Assembly (NCBI GenBank): GCA_018666055.1
Contig: JABJAS010000351.1
Coordinates: 1-7,773 of the forward strand
Length of the DNA stretch: 7,773 nt
DNA from: Halieaceae bacterium
Lineage (GTDB): Bacteria; Pseudomonadota; Gammaproteobacteria; Pseudomonadales; Halieaceae
Direction: 5' to 3'
Notes under the pieces: model-generated
What the model was told of the DNA's origin: nothing
The model's input: only the letters and a program-made list of their open reading frames with translations
Databases searched by the model: none
Part shown: positions 1 through 6,020 of the stretch, piece after piece
Layout of the letters: each line of letters begins with the position of its first letter
How positions within the stretch are numbered: position 1 is the stretch's first letter
Made by a program: the position numbers and the translations under genes

Positions 1-2
1 CG

Positions 3-98
3 ACGGTTCGCCCAGATAGGAAACCCATGACGCACTCTTTGCCTCCCCTATTAACACCCAGCCTGCTATCACTGCATGTTGCCGGTCTGACACCATGA
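3..98 (+). CDS. C-terminal end of an unidentified upstream gene (partial)
   Basis: One forward frame is open from the window edge to a TGA at 96-98; the other two forward frames meet stops within the first 30 bases. The TGA overlaps the azlC start codon as ATGA, the same junction seen between azlC and azlD, which suggests translational coupling in one operon. About 31 residues are visible, rich in Leu, Pro and Thr, ending HVAGLTP. I do not recognise the family from this tail. It could instead be a chance open frame in a leader, with an internal ATG at 27. The ATGA overlap is the main argument for a real gene. Confidence 0.45.
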   Translation, partial: TVRPDRKPMTHSLPPLLTPSLLSLHVAGLTP

Positions 99-781
99 GC
101 ACTGAGCGATCATCACCCGTGATCAGCGGCGCCTTGGGCGCCCTGCCGCTGTTTATTCCCGCGATTCCCTTCGCGTTCGTGTTTGGTGTGGTGGTTGCCA
201 ATGCGGGCATTCCAGAGTGGCTGGGCTGGTCTTCATCCCCCATTATATTTGGCGGCGCAATACAGGTGACGCTGTTTACATTGATTGGCGAGGGCGCATC
301 GGTCGCCGCCGCCGTCAGTGCCGCTTTGGTGGTGGGCGCGCGTCACATGCTTTATTCCGTTGCGCTGGCGCCTCAGTTTCAAAATCAGCCCACTTGGTTC
401 AGGTGGGTCGGGCCCTACGTGCTGATTGATCAGGTCTTCGTGTTAAGCCAACTCAACCCCATCAAGAACCCGGATACTTTCCGACGCTATTTTCTGGCTG
501 CAGGTTTCACCTTTTGGTCATTATGGATGCTATTCACCGCTATAGGCGTAGTGCTGGGCCCTGCTATTCCCGCTAGCTGGGGTGTCGAATTTGCCGCGCC
601 GGTGCTGTTCGTCAGCCTGATGATGGCGGCCAGTAACCGCCCAGATAAAATCGGAGCAGCACTCCTCGCCATGATCATGACCCTTCTGTTTGCCGAGCTT
701 CCTAATCGCGCAGGCTTATTGGTGGCTGTGCTCATTAGCGTCCTCATCACGTTGCTGATAACGCGTCGAGGTCAGCCATGA
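95..781 (+). CDS. azlC: AzlC family branched-chain amino acid export permease, large subunit
   Basis: A 228-residue, strongly hydrophobic inner-membrane protein of the usual AzlC length. The family signature is visible: GGAIQ at about residues 53-57, then GARHMLYS at about 81-88, followed by several more hydrophobic segments to the C-terminus. AzlC proteins (relatives of E. coli YgaZ) pair with a small AzlD subunit and export branched-chain or related amino acids, and the AzlD gene follows here with an ATGA overlap. The start at 95 has no clear Shine-Dalgarno sequence, which fits coupling to the frame ending at 98. An earlier ATG at 76 is in another frame and stops after four codons. The exported substrate cannot be decided from sequence. 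Confidence 0.93.
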   Translation: MSTERSSPVISGALGALPLFIPAIPFAFVFGVVVANAGIPEWLGWSSSPIIFGGAIQVTLFTLIGEGASVAAAVSAALVVGARHMLYSVALAPQFQNQPTWFRWVGPYVLIDQVFVLSQLNPIKNPDTFRRYFLAAGFTFWSLWMLFTAIGVVLGPAIPASWGVEFAAPVLFVSLMMAASNRPDKIGAALLAMIMTLLFAELPNRAGLLVAVLISVLITLLITRRGQP

Positions 782-1083
782 TTCTGACTGCGATCATCCT
801 AACGGGGATTGGCTCCTACCTCATGCGGGTCTTTTTTATCTTTGCACTGGCTCGCTATCAATTCCCACCCATCATGTTGCAAGCACTCGAGTATGTAGCC
901 CCGACGGTGATGGCGGCGCTGGTCGTCTCGCTATTAACCACGCCTAACGGCGAACTGGTCGCTGGTGTGCCTGAAATCGTGGGCCTCGTCGGCACCGCGA
1001 TCGTGGCCAAAGTGAGCGGCAACCATATTCTCGCACTACTCACCGGAATGACGACCTTCTGGCTGGTCGGCTGGATCGTGTAG
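778..1083 (+). CDS. azlD: AzlD family branched-chain amino acid export subunit, small
   Basis: A 101-residue membrane protein of AzlD size with about four hydrophobic segments. Typical AzlD features are the N-terminal GIGSYLMRV stretch (residues 10-18) and LEYVAPTVMAALV (about 37-49), matching the family's conserved Pro-containing segment after the first helix. It is the small partner of AzlC and is expected to form a two-component exporter in the inner membrane. Its ATG overlaps the azlC stop codon (ATGA at 778-781), so the two are probably translationally coupled and made in fixed ratio. The 13-bp gap to the next permease gene indicates the operon continues. Confidence 0.92.
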   Translation: MILTAIILTGIGSYLMRVFFIFALARYQFPPIMLQALEYVAPTVMAALVVSLLTTPNGELVAGVPEIVGLVGTAIVAKVSGNHILALLTGMTTFWLVGWIV

Positions 1084-1096
1084 GCCAAATCGAACC

Positions 1097-2395
1097 ATGT
1101 CTCACTACCCGCCAACTGTTGCCGCCGCAGTCGTCATTGCCAATATGATTGGCACGGGCGTCTTTACGAGTCTGGGCTTTCAGTTAATGGATATTCAATC
1201 TGCACCTGTGCTCATGATGCTGTGGGTCGTTGGGGGATTGTCGGCGCTTTGTGGCGCCTTGAGCTATGCAGAGCTGGGGGCTGCGCTGCCAAAGTCGGGC
1301 GGCGAATATCATTTTCTTACCGAAATCTACCATCCTTGTGCCGGCTTCATCTCTGGGTGGGTCTCTGCAACGGTCGGCTTTGCCGCCCCAACTGCACTCG
1401 CTGCGTTAACACTGGGTAGCTATTTAGCCGCCAGCGGTTTATCCGTTAACCCAACGTGGGTTGCCACCGTTGCCATTGTGTTGCTGACCACGGCTCATTG
1501 CACCAGTCACCGCCGCAGTGGAGGGACACAAACCACTTTCACACTGTTGAAGCTCTTCTTGATTCTTGGGTTCTCGGCAGCCGCGCTGCTGCTTGGGTCA
1601 ACCGATCATCAGGCAAACTTCACCTGGACAAGCGACTCGCGAGCGCTGTTGGGCAGTGGGGCATTTGCGGTCTCACTGATTTATGTGAACTACGCCTACT
1701 CTGGCTGGAATGCAGCGACTTACATCAGCGGCGAGCTGACCTCACCGCAAAAGAGTTTGCCCTGGGTTCTCGGTATCAGCACCACATTGGTAGCGGTGCT
1801 TTACTGCCTCCTTAACTACGTGTTTTTGTCGGTGGCACCGATCGACGCCATGATGGGCAAAGTGGAAATTGGCGTTATTGCGGCGGAGTTTGCCTTCGGT
1901 TCAACGCTGGGCGCCTCCATGGGTTTGCTGCTCGCTTTGCTCTTGATCTCGACCATCAGCGCGATGATCTTGGCTGGCCCCCGCGTGTTGCAACGCATCG
2001 GCCAAGACTATCCGCGGTTTGCCCCCCTCGCACGGCAAAATCGGGATGGCATTCCCGTCACCGCCATCCTGTTGCAATCAGCTATCGCGTTGCTCTTTCT
2101 CTGGAGCGCCTCTTTCGAGCAGATTCTTATCTTCTCCGGCGCCACCATGGCGCTCAATACCTTCGCCACTGTCCTAGGACTCTTTGTACTGCGCTGGCGA
2201 GCACCGGATCTGCGGCGTCCCTTCAGAGTCTCCTTTTACCCGATCACGCCGCTGGTTTTTCTTGGCATTACGGGCTGGACGTTGGTCTATATCGTGCTTC
2301 AGCGTCCGGTTGAAGCACTCATCACTGCAGCGATTCTGGCCAGTGGCGGTGTGATATACCTCTTGTTTCGCCCTACCTCTGGAGAAGCGGGCTGA
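1097..2395 (+). CDS. APC superfamily amino acid permease
   Basis: A 432-residue polytopic inner-membrane protein with the length and hydrophobicity of a 12-helix amino acid/polyamine/organocation (APC) transporter. The first helix carries IGTGVFTS (about residues 18-25), the unwound G-(S/T)-G-(I/V)-F motif that contacts the substrate amino group and carboxylate in this superfamily. SYAELGAALPKSGGEY (about 56-71) is the conserved loop after helix 2. The protein starts almost directly at helix 1, so the usual cytoplasmic N-tail is very short. The gene lies 13 bp after azlD and probably shares its transcript. No strong ribosome binding site is visible before the ATG, so coupling is likely. Substrate and direction (uptake, exchange or export) are not determinable; a neutral amino acid is a reasonable guess from the AzlCD context. 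Confidence 0.9.
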   Translation: MSHYPPTVAAAVVIANMIGTGVFTSLGFQLMDIQSAPVLMMLWVVGGLSALCGALSYAELGAALPKSGGEYHFLTEIYHPCAGFISGWVSATVGFAAPTALAALTLGSYLAASGLSVNPTWVATVAIVLLTTAHCTSHRRSGGTQTTFTLLKLFLILGFSAAALLLGSTDHQANFTWTSDSRALLGSGAFAVSLIYVNYAYSGWNAATYISGELTSPQKSLPWVLGISTTLVAVLYCLLNYVFLSVAPIDAMMGKVEIGVIAAEFAFGSTLGASMGLLLALLLISTISAMILAGPRVLQRIGQDYPRFAPLARQNRDGIPVTAILLQSAIALLFLWSASFEQILIFSGATMALNTFATVLGLFVLRWRAPDLRRPFRVSFYPITPLVFLGITGWTLVYIVLQRPVEALITAAILASGGVIYLLFRPTSGEAG

Positions 2396-2400
2396 GTCAC

Positions 2401-2429
2401 TCGCAATAAATAGTGTTGCGTTATTGTGA
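2401..2429 (+). terminator. Weak hairpin after the amino-acid transport operon
   Basis: Arms TCGCAATAA (2401-2409) and TTATTGTGA (2421-2429) pair over 9 bp with one G-U wobble around an 11-nt loop, starting 5 bases after the permease stop codon. There is no T-run after it and the stem is AT-rich, so it is a poor intrinsic terminator. It may mark the operon end or stabilise the transcript's 3' end. Confidence 0.3.
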
Positions 2430-2522
2430 CACCAGACCACTCAAACGTTGCTTTACGCGGGGCCAACACCTCACTTAATTTTTGACTACCGCAACAGCTT
2501 GCGCACCGCCGCGGCCAGCGTG

Positions 2523-2551
2523 TTGAAAATGATTCTCATTGGCATTATGTT
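2523..2551 (+). promoter_or_regulatory. Predicted sigma-70 promoter for the exported-protein genes
   Basis: A -35 element TTGAAA (2523-2528, 5/6 to consensus) and a -10 element TATGTT (2546-2551, 4/6) are separated by 17 bp. Transcription would start near 2557-2559, giving a leader of about 35 nt before the ATG at 2594. The Fur-box-like palindrome fills most of the spacer, as expected for a Fur-repressed promoter. Confidence 0.6.
2525..2543 (+). promoter_or_regulatory. Fur box (iron-responsive operator), predicted
   Basis: GAAAATGATTCTCATTGGC matches the classical 19-bp Fur consensus GATAATGATAATCATTATC at 14 of 19 positions. Its centre, AATGA-TTC-TCATT (2528-2540), is a perfect inverted repeat. 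It overlaps the end of the predicted -35 element and the spacer, so bound Fur-Fe(II) would block RNA polymerase. This predicts induction of the downstream genes under iron limitation. The match is by eye; binding is not shown. Confidence 0.65.
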
Positions 2552-2569
2552 GGGAGGCGGGAATCCCAA
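2550..2569. repeat. Inverted repeat spanning the predicted transcription start
   Basis: TTGGGA (2550-2555) and TCCCAA (2564-2569) are perfect 6-bp inverted arms with 8 bp between them. The repeat covers the end of the -10 element and the likely start site, so it is better placed as a DNA operator than as an RNA hairpin. It may also be chance. Confidence 0.35.
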
Positions 2570-2593
2570 TAAAAATCAAAAAAGGAATACACG

Positions 2594-3376
2594 ATGCAAA
2601 TCTTCAAATCAGTTTGGCGCATCCTGATGGCTCTGCCAATCTTAACCTCTTCCTTCGTCCTCGCAGATGATCACATGCTGAACGGTATGAACGTGCAGCA
2701 GCCCTTTAATCTGCAGGCGAATCTATGCAAACTCAATCCGGGCGTGAGCCTTGAGGACTACCACGCCATGGTCGAAGACTATTTAGCGTGGGCTGAAAAA
2801 AACGATGTTGATCCGGTTTTCGTTCGTCAATTTCCACTCTTTTCACACCAGACGCTGCAGCGTCCCTGGCCCTATGATTTTGTCGAATTTTTGGCCAGCG
2901 ACTACGAGCGCTGGGGCAAATCTTGGGACCTGTGGCTCACTTCAAAATCGGGGATGGCACTGAACGAACGTTGGCAAGAACTGGCAGTCTGCGATGTCAA
3001 GCAAGCGCACGCTCAAGTGCTTTACGCCAACCGTGAAGCGCTTGAAAGCGATGACGATCGGTACGTCACCTGGAACTGGTGCACGCCTAAAGTAGGCTTT
3101 GAGCAGCTGTCGCAAAAGCATGCCCAGTACGTGGCAGAGCTCACTGATAACCCCACGGGCATGATTGGTTGGGCCGTCGTCTTTCCTCACACCGGCGCAG
3201 CAAATATGCCTGGCGACTTTGCGCATTTAGCCATTTACCCGGACATGGAGTCATACATGAGCCGACGGCAGTCGGAGGCAGCAGGCGGCTGGCGTGGCCA
3301 ACGTGAATACGATCAGAACTATGCAGACTGCACTGGTGAGCAACTCAACATTGAGACAGTGCTTCACCGGCCTTAA
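2594..3376 (+). CDS. Exported two-module protein, possible dimeric alpha/beta-barrel (NIPSNAP/ABM-like) fold
   Basis: A 260-residue protein of unknown function. Residues 1-24 form a Sec signal peptide (basic start, hydrophobic core, V-L-A before the cut), leaving a mature chain starting D-D-H. The rest appears as two similar modules, about 35-135 and 155-257. Each opens with a beta-strand-like segment ending in Cys, then an amphipathic helix, then a strand and a Trp/Tyr-rich helix, and closes with another Cys: C45/C133 and C163/C246, probably one disulfide per module in the periplasm. This internal duplication and length suggest a ferredoxin-like fold pair, but no catalytic motif is evident. 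AAGGA at 2582-2586 supports the ATG, 7 nt away. A Fur-like promoter lies upstream. The next gene encodes a similarly built protein with no terminator between, so the two are probably co-transcribed. Confidence 0.8.
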   Translation: MQIFKSVWRILMALPILTSSFVLADDHMLNGMNVQQPFNLQANLCKLNPGVSLEDYHAMVEDYLAWAEKNDVDPVFVRQFPLFSHQTLQRPWPYDFVEFLASDYERWGKSWDLWLTSKSGMALNERWQELAVCDVKQAHAQVLYANREALESDDDRYVTWNWCTPKVGFEQLSQKHAQYVAELTDNPTGMIGWAVVFPHTGAANMPGDFAHLAIYPDMESYMSRRQSEAAGGWRGQREYDQNYADCTGEQLNIETVLHRP

Positions 3377-3441
3377 TGGCAGCTCAACAAACCAATGGCG
3401 TCGCGTCAGCAACAGCGGTCGGGGCGTCCACAAAATATAAA

Positions 3442-3447
3442 AAGGAG
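3442..3447 (+). promoter_or_regulatory. Ribosome binding site fixing the start of the second exported protein
   Basis: AAGGAG lies 6 nt before the ATG at 3454. It selects that ATG, which starts directly with a signal peptide, over the in-frame ATG at 3376 and over the ATG at 3448 that abuts it. Confidence 0.8.
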
Positions 3448-3453
3448 ATGCTA

Positions 3454-4239
3454 ATGAATTTTCGACTACTGATTGGGGTTGCTGGTATCGCCGCCGCCTC
3501 TGTGGCGCTTGCTGACAACCATGCCGCCAACGAACCGGAATGGAGCATGGGCAGCCCCGTAGAGATCTACGGCTGTAGCTTCAAAGACGGTATAGACGGC
3601 TACCAACAATCGATTAAACACGCAGCGCTCGTCAATGCCTGGGCAGAGGAACACGATGCGTTTCAAAACCACGTGGGACAACTGATGTGGCCGGATTTTT
3701 CTGATGGCCAGTACGCCACCGAGTTTACGTGGCTAGGCTACTGGGAGAGCTATGCTGACTACGGAGCCGACCTGGACAAGCGCGCCGAGCATGGCGCAGA
3801 GCTCTTTGTGAAGGCGAACAAGTTTCTTGAGCAATGTTCGCATAGCGAATGGGGTGCTTGGGATTTGTTCCCGGCCAACGACTGGACACTCGGTAATCAT
3901 TTGACTGAGTTTTCTGACTGTTTTTATCATGACGGCAAGGGCGATGCGGACCTGCTCGTTGCTAACATTGCTTTTGCTGAAGCCCTGACCGCTCACGGAC
4001 TGACCGGCGCCGACCTTGGAGTAAGCCAATTGTGGCCACGAGCCGGCGCACCCGCAGGCATCGATAACGCGATTAGCTTCAAATGGATCACCGGCTACCC
4101 AAAGCACTCGGCCTACGCCAATTTCACTCACATCTGGTGGAATGAAGGTCTCACAAACGAGTGGAATGCACTCTATGGTGATATCGTCAGTTGTGACGCC
4201 GGGCGGGTCTACCAATCGCAAGTCATGAACACCCCCTGA
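3454..4239 (+). CDS. Exported two-module protein, paralogue-like neighbour of the preceding gene
   Basis: A 261-residue protein of unknown function. The frame stays open back to an ATG at 3376, overlapping the previous stop as TAATG, but the start at 3454 has the AAGGAG site and begins with the signal peptide (residues 1-20, A-L-A before the cut; mature start D-N-H). Two modules follow, about 35-130 and 150-258, each bracketed by cysteines, C41/C128 and C156/C247. This mirrors the cysteine pattern of the gene before it. Both proteins also share aromatic-rich helices, here FTWLGYWESYADYGADL in module 1 and an IWWNEG segment in module 2. The family resemblance is in spacing and pattern rather than strong identity. 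It is probably periplasmic and disulfide-bonded; the ligand or reaction is unknown. A hairpin over the stop codon and a terminator follow. Confidence 0.8.
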   Translation: MNFRLLIGVAGIAAASVALADNHAANEPEWSMGSPVEIYGCSFKDGIDGYQQSIKHAALVNAWAEEHDAFQNHVGQLMWPDFSDGQYATEFTWLGYWESYADYGADLDKRAEHGAELFVKANKFLEQCSHSEWGAWDLFPANDWTLGNHLTEFSDCFYHDGKGDADLLVANIAFAEALTAHGLTGADLGVSQLWPRAGAPAGIDNAISFKWITGYPKHSAYANFTHIWWNEGLTNEWNALYGDIVSCDAGRVYQSQVMNTP

Positions 4240-4250
4240 GGCAACTCAGG
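4235..4250 (+). repeat. GNRA-tetraloop hairpin over the stop codon
   Basis: CCTGAG (4235-4240), loop GCAA (4241-4244), CTCAGG (4245-4250): a perfect 6-bp stem capped by a stable GNRA loop. The TGA stop codon lies within the left arm. It sits 9 bases before the terminator stem and may protect the mRNA 3' end. Confidence 0.5.
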
Positions 4251-4259
4251 CTCACGTCG

Positions 4260-4292
4260 GCCTCCCTGCCATCATGGACGGAGGCTTTTATT
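4260..4292 (+). terminator. Rho-independent terminator after the first two exported-protein genes
   Basis: GCCTCC (4260-4265) pairs with GGAGGC (4280-4285), with CCAT/ATGG able to pair inside the loop, followed at once by TTTTATT (4286-4292). This is a good intrinsic terminator. The third exported-protein gene therefore depends on read-through or its own promoter. Confidence 0.7.
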
Positions 4293-4338
4293 CACGCAAA
4301 ACCGTAAGTTCGTATTCAAATAAATTAAGGGTAGCAAT

Positions 4339-5079
4339 ATGAGAACACTGACAACTTTATTATCGGTCACGGTGCTGGTATTCACAGGCATGCTGGCACA
4401 CGCTGATGACCATGCAGCACCCACCCAGCCAGTGGGCATGGTTTATGGCATGGATGTATCTGATCCCGCTGCGTTCGCCGCAGCAATGACGAAATACTGG
4501 AACTCCCCCACCGGCAAGCAGTCGCCCGGTATCGCTATCCTAAGACAAGTTGTCGCAGCGGGTGAAAGCTCCATTTCTCACCTAGTTTCCGTGGCACACC
4601 CGTCCTATGACGGCATGGATGCCGCGTTTGCACTGAATGCCGCGTCGGCGGACTGGGCAGCCTTTTTATCGGAGGTAGACGGCATCGCAACCGTCGTCAC
4701 TTCAAGCGTCTTTGAAGGCACCGGCCTAGGCTCCATGAAGAATAATATCGGTGCCGGCCCCGGAGTTGCCACGCTCTACATCTTTATCTCGGTGTCTGAC
4801 CCCGGTAAGTATGCGAAATCATGGCAAAAAATGATGGGTGATGCCGATTTAGGCGAGACCGACACGATGCTCTTCGCGATTCCCGCTGGTGGCGTCGACG
4901 ACACGACGCATGTCGCCTCTATTTCAGGCAAAAGTGTCGGGACGGTGATGGCACAGATGAATGCCAATAGCGCCGACAAAGCCTTCCAGAAATTCATTAA
5001 GGACGTGGCGGGCATCCGAACGATCGAGCGGAAAATTGTCACGGTCGATCTTGCGGTTTTCGGTAATACCGGAGGCTAG
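4339..5079 (+). CDS. Exported two-module protein without cysteines, alpha/beta-barrel-like
   Basis: A 246-residue protein of unknown function. The signal peptide is residues 1-22 (A-H-A before the cut), giving a mature start of D-D-H. Two modules are visible, about 31-128 and 141-242. Both open with a strand and then S-D-P (GMDVSDPAAF at 37-46; FISVSDPGKY at 149-158), continue with a helix, strands rich in Val/Ile/Ser and a helix with conserved A-F, and end in a strand (TVVTSSVFEG; KIVTVDLAVFG). This clear internal repeat fits a fused ferredoxin-like dimeric alpha/beta-barrel. Unlike the two proteins upstream it has no cysteine at all. AAGGG at 4327-4331 supports the start with 7-nt spacing. 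A terminator lies between it and the preceding gene; no convincing promoter was found in the short gap. Confidence 0.8.
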   Translation: MRTLTTLLSVTVLVFTGMLAHADDHAAPTQPVGMVYGMDVSDPAAFAAAMTKYWNSPTGKQSPGIAILRQVVAAGESSISHLVSVAHPSYDGMDAAFALNAASADWAAFLSEVDGIATVVTSSVFEGTGLGSMKNNIGAGPGVATLYIFISVSDPGKYAKSWQKMMGDADLGETDTMLFAIPAGGVDDTTHVASISGKSVGTVMAQMNANSADKAFQKFIKDVAGIRTIERKIVTVDLAVFGNTGG

Positions 5080-5090
5080 CGTCTGTCAGC

Positions 5091-5138
5091 AGGGGCAGAC
5101 TTCCGTCTGCCCCTCACCCTGCCCCGTTTTATAGGGGC
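5091..5138 (+). terminator. Compound hairpin terminator after the third exported-protein gene
   Basis: A perfect 10-bp stem, AGGGGCAGAC (5091-5100) and GTCTGCCCCT (5105-5114), has a TTCC loop. The same left arm can instead pair as GGGGCAG (5092-5098) with CTGCCCC (5119-5125), directly followed by GTTTTAT. A third option pairs GCCCC (5121-5125) with GGGGC (5134-5138). The second pairing is the one that resembles a rho-independent terminator. The stems are symmetric enough to act on both strands between convergent genes. Confidence 0.6.
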
Positions 5139-5325
5139 TATCAATTTACCGGTCCTATTCTGGAGAGCCCTATCTTCAAGGCCCCATTGCTCAGGACTCT
5201 ATGGTCACCCATCCGATGGCTATCGGTCCTCGCGCTGCAACACCTGTCTTGGCTTCGTGTACAACCTCTTAGTGCCCGCTAAAGTGCTGGGTAATCACTG
5301 CGGTAAGCTGTTATCCCCTATCGTT
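5139..5325. other. Intergenic spacer between convergent genes, no gene seen
   Basis: I see no supported gene here. Short open stretches on the + strand lack a start with a ribosome binding site. The only small symmetric element is CCGAT-GGCT-ATCGG (5213-5226). No T-rich terminator for the rhodanese gene, read on the - strand, is obvious. Confidence 0.5.
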
Positions 5326-5898
5326 TCAAAAAGCGAAATCGCCCTCAACGGTGGTCAGCCCTAGTGCATCCCAGTCGAGCATACCGCCCCGGTAGTAGGC
5401 AATTTTCTCGGCGGGAAAGCCATCACGAATCATCGCCTTCATTGCGGTGGGGCTCTGAGGGCAGACAGGACCATTGCAAAAACCCACCACTTTCTTCGCG
5501 CCGCTACAGTCCCAAACGCCACCGACCCGACTGCAACCGAGCTCGTCCATTCGCATCGCAACCTCGGTGTAAGGGATGTTCACTGCGCCCGGAATCGTCG
5601 CATCGATGAACCACTCCTGAGTTCGCATATCGATCAAAATGGTGTTCGCGTCACCAATTGCATTTAACACCTCAATCTCTGTAACCGGCACGATACCCGG
5701 CTCCGGCACCAGTGGCTGAAGCCAACCCTTATTTTTCGCGCAGGGCGTCATCTGGCGCGTTATCGTGATCTCCTCACCGGAGGACAGCGTCGTCACAAAG
5801 CTCTTTTCTTCTCCGATAATCCTGAGATTTTCTGCAACCGAGGCGTTAGCACAAAAAATGGTAAAGCAGACAACACTCTGCATCAGCAACTTAATCAT
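5326..5898 (-). CDS. Exported rhodanese-like domain protein
   Basis: A 190-residue protein. Residues 1-22 form a signal peptide (cut after S-V-A), so it acts in the periplasm. A linker of about 45 residues with C53 precedes a rhodanese domain (about 70-182). That domain shows ILIDMRTQEWF (about 87-97), GAVNIPY (104-110), the active-site loop FCNGPVCPQSP (140-150) and YYRGGMLDW (168-176), all typical of rhodaneses. C141, the first loop residue, is the expected sulfur-carrying cysteine, and C146 in the same loop could form a disulfide or persulfide with it. C122 and C131 flank a short insertion. Such proteins transfer sulfane sulfur or act as redox carriers; the partner here is unknown. The start is the ATG at 5898 with AAGGAG 8 nt upstream; a TTG at 5904 lies too close to that site. 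Confidence 0.88.
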   Translation of the reverse strand: MIKLLMQSVVCFTIFCANASVAENLRIIGEEKSFVTTLSSGEEITITRQMTPCAKNKGWLQPLVPEPGIVPVTEIEVLNAIGDANTILIDMRTQEWFIDATIPGAVNIPYTEVAMRMDELGCSRVGGVWDCSGAKKVVGFCNGPVCPQSPTAMKAMIRDGFPAEKIAYYRGGMLDWDALGLTTVEGDFAF

Positions 5899-5906
5899 GA
5901 CCAAAT

Positions 5907-5912
5907 CTCCTT
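5907..5912 (-). promoter_or_regulatory. Ribosome binding site of the rhodanese-like gene
   Basis: Read on the - strand this is AAGGAG, 8 nt before the ATG at 5898 but only 2 nt before the TTG at 5904. It therefore supports the ATG start. Confidence 0.75.
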
Positions 5913-5941
5913 CTTATTCGTATTAATTATTTGATTAGACC

Positions 5942-5969
5942 GATATAGCATACCCCTGAAAGATGACAA
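5942..5969 (-). promoter_or_regulatory. Possible promoter of the rhodanese-like gene
   Basis: On the - strand, TTGTCA (5964-5969, 5/6 to the -35 consensus) and TATATC (5942-5947, 4/6 to the -10) are 16 bp apart. The gene would thus be transcribed separately from the VOC gene upstream, which matches the hairpins just before. Confidence 0.4.
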
Positions 5970-5971
5970 CA

Positions 5972-6012
5972 GACCCTCCGCGGGTCAAGTAAAACTCACC
6001 GCCTTGGCGACG
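5972..6012 (-). terminator. Possible terminator after the VOC gene
   Basis: Read on the - strand, a hairpin formed by 6007-6012 and 5997-6002 (6 bp including two wobbles, loop CAAG) is followed by GAG and four T's (5991-5994). A second perfect 5-bp stem (GACCC at 5972-5976, GGGTC at 5982-5986) comes just after. It is a moderate terminator at best. Confidence 0.4.
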
Positions 6013-6020
6013 CTCAAGGG

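Noticed and set aside
3376..3453. In-frame ATG at 3376 overlapping the previous stop (TAATG), adding 26 residues to the second exported protein
   Set aside because: The extension would bury the signal peptide inside the chain, is low-complexity polar sequence, and lacks its own ribosome binding site, whereas the ATG at 3454 has AAGGAG at 6 nt.
3733..4221. Long antisense open frame opposite the second exported-protein gene
   Set aside because: It is a shadow of a well-supported gene with signal peptide and cysteine pattern; the antisense protein shows no coherent domain and no ribosome binding site.
5139..5325. Two + strand frames open for about 45-55 codons in the convergent spacer
   Set aside because: No start codon with a ribosome binding site, and the segment follows a terminator; best read as chance.
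5364..5609. + strand open frame opposite the rhodanese-like gene
   Set aside because: Its composition is Arg/Ser/Pro-rich as expected of an antisense shadow, and the - strand frame has clear rhodanese motifs.
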